Translations under genes and position numbers: made by a program
Shown here: positions 25,479-34,641 of the stretch, piece after piece
Layout: every line of letters starts with the position of its first letter
How positions within the stretch are numbered: the first letter of the stretch is position 1
The notes under the pieces: generated by a model
Database searches by the model: none
Told to the model about the DNA's origin: nothing
The model's input: the letters and a program-made list of their open reading frames with translations, nothing else
Source: Perlabentimonas sp034003245
GTDB taxonomy: Bacteria > Bacteroidota > Bacteroidia > Bacteroidales > Tenuifilaceae
NCBI GenBank assembly: GCA_034003245.1
Contig: JAVEYY010000025.1
Span: 9,150 to 73,149, forward strand
DNA length: 64,000 nucleotides
Direction of reading: 5' to 3'

Positions 25479-27241
25479 GGCTTTAACAAGTTTTTCATCT
25501 TCTGAATTAGCACCTCAATCTGGAATGGTTTGCTAATGTAATCATCCATACCAGCAGCCAGGCACTCCTCCTTATCACCCAGCAGGGCGTTAGCAGTGAT
25601 GGCAATTATTGGAGTGTGCGAGTTGGAACTAGACTCAATCTCTCGAATTTTTTTGGTTGCCACAATACCATTCATTATTGGCATCTGAATATCCATAAGG
25701 ATTATGTCAAATCGACTGGTGCCAAACTTATCGAGGGCTTCTTTGCCGTTGTTGGCAATGTCGATACTCTTAACCAGCTTTTTTAAGCTAAGCACTACAA
25801 TTTTCTGGTTTATTAGGTTGTCCTCAACAAGGAGAACGTTGGCATTTTCGAGCTCAACCGAAGAGGCAATTTGAGGTTCGGAAATTTGAGGTTCCACAAT
25901 CTTTACCGGAGTTTCGAGAACGGTTTTGGTTACCTCTTTAGCCGAGGGCTTGCTAAGGGTGTATGGGAATGAGAAAACAGCATCTTCTGCACTAAGGGCA
26001 ATGCTCAGCTTGCCACCATTGCTCTCAATTAACTTCTGAGTAATCGATAGCTCTAGCAGATCGATATACATTTGAGTGCTAGCTGAAGTAAGCGACGATT
26101 CGTTGGTGACAAATAGGTTGTGCCCCTCATTTAAAGGGAGTAGAATTGGCTTGTTACTGCTAAGTTCAATACCAAGCTCAATAAATTCGGGCGTGTCCTT
26201 TATGCGTGAAACTTTAATGGTCACATTCGCCTTACTGCTGCTCCGATTTTTTAGAATACTCTCAATAAGGTTTAGGAATATCTGCTTTATTCTAACCGGA
26301 TCACCAATAAAACTTTGGGGAAGGGTTTCGTCAATTTTTAGGGTAAACGATGTTTGACTTGAGTTCTGTGTTGAGAACAGCTTAATTGTGCTGTTAATTG
26401 TGCTATGCAGATTAAAGTTGATGTTTATGCTTCCACGCTCTTTAATATCAACATTTGAAATCTCCACCATGCTGTTAACCACGTTCACCAGATTGTTGGT
26501 TGATGCATGGATTGTGTCAATCATATCCTTTTGCTTCTCGTCGTTCGATATGTTTTCGAGGATATTGGCCACCACCATAATGTTATTCAGGGGAGTACGA
26601 ATTTGGTGCGATAGATTAGCAATGAACTCCTCCTTTAGTTTAAGTGCGCTCTTTTGGTCGAGCAGCTGCTTCTCGAGGTGGTGTGAATAATTCTGCTTTA
26701 TGGTGTCGTATAGGTATGCAATTAGAAGGATTGTAAGAAATGCGAGGATTCCCACAATCTTTATCTCCAAGCTTAGGTCTGCAATGTTCTTGGTAAGGCC
26801 GGTTGGGATAAACAATACTGCAACCATAATTACAAATAAACCCAACGCGAATTTTGCACCCCTGTTACTTCCTGATGCGCTTATGGCTAATAAGGGGTAA
26901 AGGCTAACGGCAATTACGGCTAGCTCAACATGGGGAGTAACTATTAGGTGGTAAAGTAGGGCAATTCCGGGTAGCACCAGTACAACAGGCACAAACTTGC
27001 TGGTTAGCTTGTTTTGGGCAAGCGTTACAATAAGCAAAACAATAAGTACGGTAAACGCCGAGAGCACAACTCCTTGTATTATGAGCGACTCGAAAAAGGA
27101 TAATGCCGAAATAACTGCAAAGAAGATAACCATAACCACCGCGGCTACACTTATCGACTGCATCTGGGCCAGATTTTCTTTCTCGTACTTATCCTTTAAC
27201 TTGAATGAAAGAAGGTTTAAAAGGCTATTGGCTGGGTTCAT
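25475..27241 (-). CDS. Membrane hybrid histidine kinase with degenerate ATPase domain
   Basis: 588 aa. About six transmembrane segments fill residues 27-180. A HisKA domain follows with FIANLSHQIRTPLNN, phospho-acceptor His212. In the HATPase region GDPVRIKQIFLNLIESILKN (313-332) corresponds to the N box, but the Mg-binding Asn is Ser and no DxGxG box follows. The C-terminal receiver (467-585) is intact: VEDN, LMD517, IAITA and SKPF. Autophosphorylation is therefore doubtful. The protein could act as a phosphatase, a phosphotransfer partner or a pseudokinase. Divergent from the surface module at 27689. Confidence 0.85.
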   Translation of the reverse strand: MNPANSLLNLLSFKLKDKYEKENLAQMQSISVAAVVMVIFFAVISALSFFESLIIQGVVLSAFTVLIVLLIVTLAQNKLTSKFVPVVLVLPGIALLYHLIVTPHVELAVIAVSLYPLLAISASGSNRGAKFALGLFVIMVAVLFIPTGLTKNIADLSLEIKIVGILAFLTILLIAYLYDTIKQNYSHHLEKQLLDQKSALKLKEEFIANLSHQIRTPLNNIMVVANILENISNDEKQKDMIDTIHASTNNLVNVVNSMVEISNVDIKERGSININFNLHSTINSTIKLFSTQNSSQTSFTLKIDETLPQSFIGDPVRIKQIFLNLIESILKNRSSSKANVTIKVSRIKDTPEFIELGIELSSNKPILLPLNEGHNLFVTNESSLTSASTQMYIDLLELSITQKLIESNGGKLSIALSAEDAVFSFPYTLSKPSAKEVTKTVLETPVKIVEPQISEPQIASSVELENANVLLVEDNLINQKIVVLSLKKLVKSIDIANNGKEALDKFGTSRFDIILMDIQMPIMNGIVATKKIREIESSSNSHTPIIAITANALLGDKEECLAAGMDDYISKPFQIEVLIQKMKNLLKP

Positions 27242-27353
27242 GCCGTATAGAATTATGTTATTTATTTTGTGCCTAGGTAAGCGTGGTAAGTATAAGACAT
27301 TGCGCTACTGGTGCTTGGTGTTTGTTTTCGATGTAAAATACTAATCGCTTATT

Positions 27354-27361
27354 CAAAGCTA
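27354..27361 (-). promoter_or_regulatory. Possible -7 element of the hybrid kinase gene
   Basis: Read on the minus strand this is TAGCTTTG, matching TAnnTTTG, about 113 nt before the start codon. No TTG stands at the right distance, so the call is tentative. Confidence 0.3.
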
Positions 27362-27380
27362 AATATATAAAAAAAATCAT

Positions 27381-27440
27381 TACGTTACAGGGATATCCCA
27401 TATTTCTTAATTAATACAATACATTCACTAATGTAACGTA
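27381..27440. repeat. Inverted repeat in the divergent region between kinase and surface module
   Basis: TACGTTAC (27381-27388) and GTAACGTA (27433-27440) are perfect inverted copies, 44 nt apart, with a further GTAAC half-site just after the second arm. Spacing and symmetry suggest operator half-sites rather than a terminator. The 447-nt region holds no gene. Confidence 0.4.
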
Positions 27441-27583
27441 GGTGTAACCTTGTCAAAATTCCTAATAAAACAATTTCGACACGTATGTCAATTGAAAATG
27501 TATTTTAGGAGATATAATTTAACGATTAACCAAATTATTTAAACGTTTTTTGTCATATCGATTACGCACCAAATAAATTTCTA

Positions 27584-27632
27584 TATATTTGAGAAGGTGT
27601 GTTTGCCCTTTATGGCAAAATATTATTGCCAT
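27584..27632 (+). promoter_or_regulatory. Possible -7 element and alternative leader hairpins of the surface module
   Basis: TATATTTG at 27584-27591 matches the -7 consensus but lacks a TTG at the right distance. Downstream, TTTGCC (27602-27607) can pair with GGCAAA (27614-27619), or ATGGCAA (27612-27618) can pair with TTGCCAT (27626-27632). The two hairpins share the middle arm and exclude each other. There is no T-run after either. Confidence 0.35.
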
Positions 27633-27688
27633 TGTAATCCTTGTTTGGATTGATTTTTGATGATTTACAAGTTGTTAAACCAAACCCA

Positions 27689-29341
27689 ATGCAAGCCGTG
27701 AAAAAAATTACGTTAATTGCAGTCATCCTTTTTGTTGCAGCCCTAATGCATGGGTGCTACCTCGATGACTTTGACAACATAAAGGATATTCAAGTCGAGC
27801 CCATATCGCCAACCTATGGGTTTCCCCTGATAAACTCAACCGTTAGTATTAACGACCTGGTGAAGGGGCTTGGAGAGTCAGCATATGTTAAGCTTGAGAA
27901 CGAGAAAATCTATATCACATTCACTCAATCGATGGATCTAGATGTAGACTTATCCAGTTTTAAAATCCCTGATAAGCAGTTTAGTGGAACTCTGCCCATT
28001 GTTGGGGGGGCAGCCTTTGAACTGTACGAACCCGATTACGTTACCATTGAGAACGACTCTGAGATCAAGTTGGTTGAGTTGAAGGCAGGAAATTTGCAGA
28101 TAGATTTTGAACGAGATTTTATTGATGACGACATGGTTTTTCGGATTATCATTCCTTCACTGGTAACCGACGACTTTCCCGATGGTGTTGTGATTTCTCC
28201 CTCTTGGAATATAGATCCCTACCATTCAACAGCAACCATTTCTCTCGCTGGGGCAGTCTTAAACCTCTATGTTGATGACACCGCAAATGGGGGAGGCGTT
28301 AAGTATAATACCTTCTCTTATGCCCTAGAAGTTAACTCAACAGGGAACTCTTCGGGTCAATTTGTTTCCAATTTCTCTATCTCCGGAGTGGAGTTTCAAA
28401 AGGTTATGGGACTGATTAATTTTGAGATGGATATGCCAGCCCAAGAGATGAGCCTAGATGCCTTTAGCTCCATTGTTGATGGAAATATTTACCTCAGCAA
28501 TCCAATAATTGGGTTCGATATTGGCACCTCATTTGGGGTTCCTACTGCGCTTGAGGTTACTGGAATTGAATTTAAGAATAGTAAGGATGAGTCGCTAACC
28601 CTTCAAAACGAAGGGATTCCTGATGAGAATACCTTCTTAATTGGAGCAGGGACGAAGAACTACTTGCCTTACGCTACCCTTGAAGAACCCTACGAGGTTG
28701 GTTCGTATGTGCTTAGTGGCGAGAATTCAAACGTTGACCAAGTTTTGCCATTTACGCCCAATAGTATGTCGATGAATGGGAAGTTTTATTTGGGTCAAGC
28801 GAAGGAAATGCCTGCTGATCCTCACAGTTTTTTTGTGAACGATACCAGCTCATTTGACCTAAACCTGAATATTGAAGTGCCCTTAGAGGGAAGTATAGAG
28901 GGGCTTAAGTTTAGCTACGACCTGTACGATATGTCGTGGCCAAATCTCGATGATTTACCCGAGATAAAGGATTTCGATTACACCATTGAGCTGTTGATGA
29001 AAACAACCAACGGAATACCTCTAACATTTGGCTTGCAGACAATATTCTTCGATGGTGGCGTAGTTGTCGATTCACTATTCAACAATGTGTTGGTGGAGAA
29101 TATAATTGAGAGCCCAGAAGTAGATACACAAGGAAATGTTGGCCAACCTAAAGAGAAAAAGACAACGATTGCCATATCGAAGGACAAGTATGAGAAGATT
29201 TCCAAAGCAGGGAAACTTCAGCTAGTGCTTCAATTGGATACAGGTACACCTGAAAATCGAGAGGTGATTTTTAAAACCTCACAGGAACTGGAGGTACAAC
29301 TCTCGCTAAAGGTTGATATTATGATTGATCCCGATATTTAG
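27689..29341 (+). CDS. Large predicted lipoprotein, first gene of a three-gene surface module
   Basis: About 550 aa from the ATG at 27689 (MQAVKKITLIAVILF); a GTG nine bases later is an alternative. The hydrophobic signal ends in ALMHGC, a usable lipobox, with the Cys followed by an acidic stretch (YLDDFDN), so an outer-membrane or surface lipoprotein is likely. The rest looks beta-rich, with repeated short blocks such as VEPISPTYGFPLINS at the start and an acidic C-terminus. I do not recognise the family. It lies 43 nt before a DUF5723-like gene and an OmpA gene on the same strand, suggesting one envelope assembly. Confidence 0.75.
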   Translation: MQAVKKITLIAVILFVAALMHGCYLDDFDNIKDIQVEPISPTYGFPLINSTVSINDLVKGLGESAYVKLENEKIYITFTQSMDLDVDLSSFKIPDKQFSGTLPIVGGAAFELYEPDYVTIENDSEIKLVELKAGNLQIDFERDFIDDDMVFRIIIPSLVTDDFPDGVVISPSWNIDPYHSTATISLAGAVLNLYVDDTANGGGVKYNTFSYALEVNSTGNSSGQFVSNFSISGVEFQKVMGLINFEMDMPAQEMSLDAFSSIVDGNIYLSNPIIGFDIGTSFGVPTALEVTGIEFKNSKDESLTLQNEGIPDENTFLIGAGTKNYLPYATLEEPYEVGSYVLSGENSNVDQVLPFTPNSMSMNGKFYLGQAKEMPADPHSFFVNDTSSFDLNLNIEVPLEGSIEGLKFSYDLYDMSWPNLDDLPEIKDFDYTIELLMKTTNGIPLTFGLQTIFFDGGVVVDSLFNNVLVENIIESPEVDTQGNVGQPKEKKTTIAISKDKYEKISKAGKLQLVLQLDTGTPENREVIFKTSQELEVQLSLKVDIMIDPDI

Positions 29342-29384
29342 CGGTTCCGAAACCCAATTCGATAACAATTAGAACATTATAGTT

Positions 29385-30806
29385 GTGAAAAGAATAGCCA
29401 TAGTAATAGTCGCACTTACCGCATCGATGACTGCGGTTGCGCAATCGGAGCTAACGCTGCCATTCATGAACAATGTGTTCCAGAATACCTACTTAAATCC
29501 AGCGGTACGATCGGAACATACTGTTAGCATTGGATTGCCGGTTCTCTCATCTATCCAGTTTCAGGTAATACATAACGGTTTTGTGCCCAACGCCTTTTTA
29601 AGCGTTGTAAACGATACTACGCTTTCCATATCGCCAACCAACCTCGACAAGCAGTTGCGAAATCAGAATATGCTTTTCGCCAATGGAAGCCTCGACCTGT
29701 TTCACCTTAAAATGCGAATTCGAAACTGGGACTTCTGGTATGGCATTCGCCAGAACCACCAGTTAGCATTCTATTACCCCAAATCGATACTTAGTCTTTT
29801 CCTGGAGGGTACAGAACAGTACAGGGACAATGTACTAGATTTAAGTGCCTTGGGACTCAATGCTTCGATCTACAGAGAGCATACCTTTGGCGCGGCTACA
29901 GAGCGTGGAAAGTGGGTGTTTGGAGGTAGATTTAGCATATTACATGGATTAACAAATGCATACCTTAATCCCGAAAAGTTAGGCATTTCTGTGGATGATG
30001 ATATGTATTCGCTTAGCGTTGAATCGAAGGCAAAGTTGAAAACCTCAGGTATTCCTGGTGATTCACTTATGAACGTAAATTTCGATCAGTTTGGCAACTT
30101 TGATGATTTTAATGTGGGTAGCTTCGCCGATTTAAAGGAGTTTATGAACTCAAACTATACAGCCAATTACTTCACCCGATTCCGTAACCCCGGAATCGCA
30201 TTAAGTGGGGGAGTGTCGTACAAGTTAGACTCGAAAACAACTTTCTCGTTTGCCTTTAGCGACTTGGGCTATATAACCTGGAGCGATAGCACAAAGGCTT
30301 TCAGTGTTGAGGGTAATGCCGAGTTTAAAGGTGTTGACGCCCTTAGTGCAGTTCTTGCTGGTGATCAGTTTGAACCTGATACTATTATCGATCAGTTTTT
30401 AAGTAATTTTACCACTGACGAAACTTTTGCCGATAGTTACCGAACATGGCTTTCACCCAAGTTTTACCTTTCGGCAAACTATCAGCTGGCTCGCAGAACT
30501 ACTGTAGGTGCCAGCTTTTATGGCGTTGTGAATCGGAGACTCTATCCTGCTTTTACCGTTGGAATCACTCAGGGAATGGGTCGAGTTTTCAACTTAGCCC
30601 TTTCCGCATCGATGAATCAACGAACCATTACCAATGTGGGTTTTGGACTTTTAATTAAACCGGGTCCAGTACAGATCTACCTACTTGCCGATAATATATA
30701 CACACCTTTGGTGGATCCGCTCACATTCACAAACCTGAACTTTCGGTTTGGGATGAATCTGGTTTTTGGAAGGGTTAAGCCAACCCAGGGTCTTCCTTAT
30801 ATGTAA
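29385..30806 (+). CDS. DUF5723-like outer-membrane protein
   Basis: 473 aa from a GTG start; signal peptide RIAIVIVALTASMTAVAQ with AQ at the cleavage site. The start of the mature protein, LPFMNNVFQNTYLNPA, and the alternating aromatic/hydrophobic strands through to the C-terminus resemble the DUF5723 family, whose members are predicted beta-barrel proteins of Bacteroidota. Function unknown. It lies between a lipoprotein and an OmpA/PD40 protein, 34 nt before the latter, so a shared envelope complex is plausible. Family assignment is from memory of the pattern and needs a profile search. Confidence 0.7.
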   Translation: MKRIAIVIVALTASMTAVAQSELTLPFMNNVFQNTYLNPAVRSEHTVSIGLPVLSSIQFQVIHNGFVPNAFLSVVNDTTLSISPTNLDKQLRNQNMLFANGSLDLFHLKMRIRNWDFWYGIRQNHQLAFYYPKSILSLFLEGTEQYRDNVLDLSALGLNASIYREHTFGAATERGKWVFGGRFSILHGLTNAYLNPEKLGISVDDDMYSLSVESKAKLKTSGIPGDSLMNVNFDQFGNFDDFNVGSFADLKEFMNSNYTANYFTRFRNPGIALSGGVSYKLDSKTTFSFAFSDLGYITWSDSTKAFSVEGNAEFKGVDALSAVLAGDQFEPDTIIDQFLSNFTTDETFADSYRTWLSPKFYLSANYQLARRTTVGASFYGVVNRRLYPAFTVGITQGMGRVFNLALSASMNQRTITNVGFGLLIKPGPVQIYLLADNIYTPLVDPLTFTNLNFRFGMNLVFGRVKPTQGLPYM

Positions 30807-30840
30807 TAGCCAATAGTTGTAATCAGACATACTTTCTGTT

Positions 30841-33207
30841 ATGAAAAGAATATTTTTGATTTGTACCATAGTTTCATTGTTTCTCTCTTTTACTCAGGCA
30901 CAAACTTCGTTTGTGCCAGTAAACCTCGGGAGCAACGTGAACTCCGAGTACGCTGAGGTAAATCCGGTAATCTCGTGGGATGGAAAGACTTTATTCTTCA
31001 ATAGGATAAATCATCCCGAGAATACATTTGGGTCAAGCGACAGCCAGGACATCTGGTATTCCACTCTTCGCGACGATGGTACATGGACAAAAGCCCAACG
31101 CTTGCCCGAAACCGTAAATATTGGCCAGTACAATGCCATTCTTTCGGCTTTAGATGATGGCGTATCATACCTTATTCTGGGGAAATTCAACCGATCGGGT
31201 AAACATTGGGTTAAACGAGGGTTTTCAATTGTTCAGCACTTGGGCAATGGGCAGTGGAGTAAGCCGCAAGCAATTAAGGTTAAACGTTTTTCCAAAATTA
31301 ATAAGGGCAAGGCAATTACTGCCTATATGACTCCCGATCGCGAGTTGTTATTTATCACATTCTCAACTCATCCTAATAGCAAAAAGCTTTCGCTGTACGT
31401 TTCAACAAAAAAGAAAGATGGCGTATACTCCCGCCCCCGATTTGCCGGAGGTGGCCCGGGAAATGCAATGGATCCCCGCTCGCTTGAGGCTCCTTACCTT
31501 AGCGCCGATAAAAATCGTCTATACTTTTCGGCCGATTATGGTGGTCGTAGGGCAAATCAGAATATCCACTTTGCTGAGCGATCCGACAAGGATTTTAGGG
31601 AATGGAGAATGCCTCAGCCTGTTACCGATACCATTAATACTCCCAACTGGGATTCGTATTTTAAGATGAACGCTAAGGAGAGTTGGGCATATTACAGCTC
31701 AACCACCAACTCGTTAGGTAAAGCAGATATTTTTAGGGTAAAGATTTTTGAGGAGAGACCTTACCTTAAACTTTCAGGTTTAATTCTCAATCAAGCCGAT
31801 CAAAAGTTAATGCTCGATGAAACTGATTACAGCATTCTGGTGAATGGAGAAGAGTTTCCTGAGTTGGAAGTCAGCAAGCCTTCGGCTTCGTTCGAGGTGC
31901 TTTTGCCATTAGGTCAACTATATACCCTACAGCCAACTATGGCAAATTGGAATGGGATTTCTGCAGATATCGACCTTAGAGGGGTTCGAGAGTATTCCGA
32001 GGCCAAGCTAAACCTCTACTTCTCATCAATTCCCTATGCGCTGGTTAAGGGTCGTGTTGTAGATACCCGAACCGATGAGATTGTTCCCTTAAGTCTTAAT
32101 CCGAAAGTATTGATTAATGGAGTAGCTTCCGATTCCGTTAAGTACGATCAGTTCTCGGGAGCCTTTCAGGCACTTTTGCCACTGGGCCAATCGTATACAT
32201 TTATGGCAAAGGTCGATAACTTTACATCTACTCCTGTTGTAATTGATGTTACCGAGGTAGCCACTTACGTAGAGCACGATATATCGCTGCCGGTAACTTC
32301 GTTCCCTTGGGTTGAGGTTTCGGGAAAGGTGCTTGATAATAGCTCGCTAACACCCGTTTTAGCCGAATCGCGACCTGTTCTGTTGATAAATGGCCAAGAG
32401 GCCGATTCTATCTATATTGATCCCGTTTCAGCCGATTTTATGGTACGTTTACCCTACGGTAAATCATACACCATCGGCGTTAAAGCCGATAATTTTAGAA
32501 CATTGGACAATCAGGTAGACTTGAGTTCCTTCGATCGCTTTTTAGCTATTAAACAGAATGTTTTTGCCGAACGGATGGATGCCAACATGGTTACTCTTAC
32601 AGGCAAATTGATCGACACAAAATCGGGAAAACCATTGGAGGAGGGTTATAGCGTGAAGATGCGAGTAAACGGCGTGGAGTCGCATGCCTTTACATTTGAG
32701 CCCAAAACAGCAGAATTCAGTCTACGCTTACCCGTAGGATTTAACTACGATTTAACGCCAAGTGTTACTAATTTCTACAATAAGTTCGAACCGGTTGACC
32801 TGACCAAAACCGCTCCGATGTCGAAAATTGTTCGGAATTTTTACGTAACCCCCATTGAGGTTGGCCAATCGGTCGATATTCAGGATATCTACTTCGAAAC
32901 GGGTAGGGCAGGCCTTATGCCCCAATCGTTCCGATCGTTAAATGCGCTAATCGAGTTCCTAAAGGAGTACCCAAATGTGAGGGTCGAAATTGGCGGGCAC
33001 ACCGACAATGTGGGTTCAGCTGCAGTTAACCAAAAAGTATCGGAGGATAGGGCTCGCTCGGTTGCGCAGTACGTTATTGATCAGGGTATCCCCGCCGAGA
33101 GGGTTGTATCCAAGGGTTATGGGTTCTCCAAACCCAAGGCCAGCAACAGGACCGCCGAGGGGCGCGCTCAAAACCGAAGGGTCGATTTTACCATAATTGG
33201 TATATAG
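30841..33207 (+). CDS. OmpA-family protein with PD40 repeats and four regulatory-like repeats
   Basis: 788 aa; signal peptide ending TQAQ. Residues about 40-300 contain PD40-type propeller blades (ISWDGKTLFFNR, YLSADKNRLYFSADYGG). Four repeats of about 85-90 residues follow, starting near 307, 398, 489 and 582, each with an INGxxxDS-like strand and a later LPxGxxYT strand. The C-terminal OmpA domain (about 680-788) carries GHTDNVGS and GRAQNRRVDF, which bind peptidoglycan. It probably anchors the module to the cell wall. Related architectures occur in type IX secretion-linked proteins, but no other such gene is present here. Confidence 0.9.
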   Translation: MKRIFLICTIVSLFLSFTQAQTSFVPVNLGSNVNSEYAEVNPVISWDGKTLFFNRINHPENTFGSSDSQDIWYSTLRDDGTWTKAQRLPETVNIGQYNAILSALDDGVSYLILGKFNRSGKHWVKRGFSIVQHLGNGQWSKPQAIKVKRFSKINKGKAITAYMTPDRELLFITFSTHPNSKKLSLYVSTKKKDGVYSRPRFAGGGPGNAMDPRSLEAPYLSADKNRLYFSADYGGRRANQNIHFAERSDKDFREWRMPQPVTDTINTPNWDSYFKMNAKESWAYYSSTTNSLGKADIFRVKIFEERPYLKLSGLILNQADQKLMLDETDYSILVNGEEFPELEVSKPSASFEVLLPLGQLYTLQPTMANWNGISADIDLRGVREYSEAKLNLYFSSIPYALVKGRVVDTRTDEIVPLSLNPKVLINGVASDSVKYDQFSGAFQALLPLGQSYTFMAKVDNFTSTPVVIDVTEVATYVEHDISLPVTSFPWVEVSGKVLDNSSLTPVLAESRPVLLINGQEADSIYIDPVSADFMVRLPYGKSYTIGVKADNFRTLDNQVDLSSFDRFLAIKQNVFAERMDANMVTLTGKLIDTKSGKPLEEGYSVKMRVNGVESHAFTFEPKTAEFSLRLPVGFNYDLTPSVTNFYNKFEPVDLTKTAPMSKIVRNFYVTPIEVGQSVDIQDIYFETGRAGLMPQSFRSLNALIEFLKEYPNVRVEIGGHTDNVGSAAVNQKVSEDRARSVAQYVIDQGIPAERVVSKGYGFSKPKASNRTAEGRAQNRRVDFTIIGI

Positions 33208-33237
33208 AGAGCAGTATTTTTAGTAGTTTTGTACTTT

Positions 33238-33276
33238 GAATTAGGAAGGTTTGACTTATGGCCTTCCTAATTCTTT
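33238..33276 (+). terminator. Terminator after the OmpA/PD40 gene
   Basis: A perfect 12-bp stem, GAATTAGGAAGG (33238-33249) with CCTTCCTAATTC (33262-33273), and a 12-nt loop, followed by TTTTATTT. It ends the three-gene module before the HlyIII gene. Confidence 0.8.
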
Positions 33277-33298
33277 TATTTGATTATTTATCAATATT

Positions 33299-33943
33299 AT
33301 GAGTTCAGAATTTCATAGGCGTCGTAGGAAGTACGAGGAGATTTTCAACAGCACATCGCATGGGATTGGGGTTTTAATTGCCATAGCGTGTACAGCCATA
33401 GTGGTAACTCGAGCCGCTCTTTACGGCGATGCCTGGCATATAGTAAGCTACAGTATTTTTGGTGCAGGAATGATTATCCTTTACATAGCATCAACCCTTT
33501 TCCATGGTGCAAAAAACGTGAGGGTAAAGTATAAGCTTAATACATTTGACCACTCATCCATTTTCGTGCTGATAGCGGCAACATACACCCCATTTACGCT
33601 GGTTGCCATTCGAGGCCCTTTGGGCTGGTTGCTATTTGGTATAATATGGGGGTTAGCCATAGCGGGTATAGTATTTAAGGTTTGGTTCTATACCCACCGC
33701 TGGCGGAATATTTCGGCAATTCTTTACGGGGCTATGGGGTGGATGTTTATTATGGCCATTGTTCCCATAGTACGCAATTTACCCACCGTTTCACTGGTGT
33801 TTTTACTGGTGGGCTGCGTAACCTACACTTTAGGGATTTTCTTCTACATAAGGAAGGATATTCCCTTTGGTCATGGGATTTTTCACTTATTTGTGCTGGC
33901 CGGGAGCATATGCCACTTCTTTGCTATGGTTTTTATGATATAG
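33299..33943 (+). CDS. Hemolysin III family membrane protein (HlyIII/YqfA)
   Basis: 214 aa with seven transmembrane segments. The family motifs are visible: NSTSHGIGVLIA near the N-terminus, YIASTLFHG, FDHSSIFVLIAATYTPF and, at the end, GHGIFHLFVLAGSICHFFA. These His and Asp residues form the predicted metal site of the PAQR/HlyIII superfamily. The name is historical and no haemolytic role should be assumed. It is followed directly, tail to tail, by yqeY. Confidence 0.9.
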   Translation: MSSEFHRRRRKYEEIFNSTSHGIGVLIAIACTAIVVTRAALYGDAWHIVSYSIFGAGMIILYIASTLFHGAKNVRVKYKLNTFDHSSIFVLIAATYTPFTLVAIRGPLGWLLFGIIWGLAIAGIVFKVWFYTHRWRNISAILYGAMGWMFIMAIVPIVRNLPTVSLVFLLVGCVTYTLGIFFYIRKDIPFGHGIFHLFVLAGSICHFFAMVFMI

Positions 33944-34399
33944 CTATAGGCTCGAAAGGATGGCCTTAACCTTATCGGCAATTGCTTTTCCATCGGCTTT
34001 GCCCGCCAGTGCTCTTGAGGCCATTCCCATTACCTTGCCCATATCGGCTGGCCCTTTGGCTCCAAGTGTATCAATAATCCTTTTAACCTCATTGGTTAGT
34101 TCCTCTTCCGACATCATTTTTGGAAGAAATGCCTCAATGTGGTTCGCCTCCTCCAGCTCCTTGGAGGCCAGCTCGGGGCGATTCTGCTGCTGATATATTT
34201 CAGCGGCATCCTTGCGTTGCTTTACCTGTTTTTGGAGCAGCTTGAGTTCCACCTCTGGGGTCAGGGTTTCACCTCCACCTTTCTCTGTTTTAGCTAGCAG
34301 AATGGCACTTTTAATGGCCCGTAGGGCTTCGAGTTTCACCTTTTCCTTGGCCATCATGGCAACCTTTATCTCCTGATTAATCTTCTCTTCGAGTGACAT
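33944..34399 (-). CDS. GatB/YqeY domain protein
   Basis: 151-aa soluble protein of the YqeY family, related to the tRNA-binding tail of the amidotransferase subunit GatB. Typical segments are ALRAIKSAILLAKTEK, EVELKLLQKQVKQRKDAAE and the C-terminal GPADMGKVMGMASRALAGKADGK, the last matching the GatB-like domain. Role unknown; a link to tRNA amidation is inferred from the domain. In many Bacteroidota this gene directly follows ftsZ. Here it is on the same strand as ftsZ but about 4 kb away. Confidence 0.92.
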   Translation of the reverse strand: MSLEEKINQEIKVAMMAKEKVKLEALRAIKSAILLAKTEKGGGETLTPEVELKLLQKQVKQRKDAAEIYQQQNRPELASKELEEANHIEAFLPKMMSEEELTNEVKRIIDTLGAKGPADMGKVMGMASRALAGKADGKAIADKVKAILSSL

Positions 34400-34594
34400 G
34401 GTTTTTGCTTTTTGTGGTTATGTAATAATATATTGAGTTGAAGTTTCTTTGCGATTCTGTGCTTAGGGGCTTTTTTTGAATCATGTAAACCCAAATGCAT
34501 TGAACTCGCCTCAGATTAGTTTTGGCAAATTTAGTTTTCTTATGCGAAGAAGCTAAATTAAATCCAAATCAAATCAGTTGTTTTAGGTAAATGC

Positions 34595-34602
34595 TAACTT
34601 TG
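34595..34602 (+). promoter_or_regulatory. Possible -7 element before the frameshifted membrane protein gene
   Basis: TAACTTTG matches TAnnTTTG and lies 39 nt before the start codon. The nearest TTG (34578-34580) is only 14 nt upstream, shorter than usual. Nothing else was seen in the 242 nt between yqeY and this gene. Confidence 0.3.
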
Positions 34603-34641
34603 CAATTAAGTACCCTGCTTAATGGTTAAAACCTACTTGTA

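Noticed and set aside
27242..27688. Small RNA or tRNA gene in the 447-nt gap
   Set aside because: No cloverleaf, no T-loop sequence and no terminator with T-run; only promoter-like and repeat elements could be supported.
33224..33231. Promoter TAGTTTTG before the HlyIII gene
   Set aside because: The nearest TTG is 24 nt upstream, outside the usual range, and the transcript would start inside the terminator stem.
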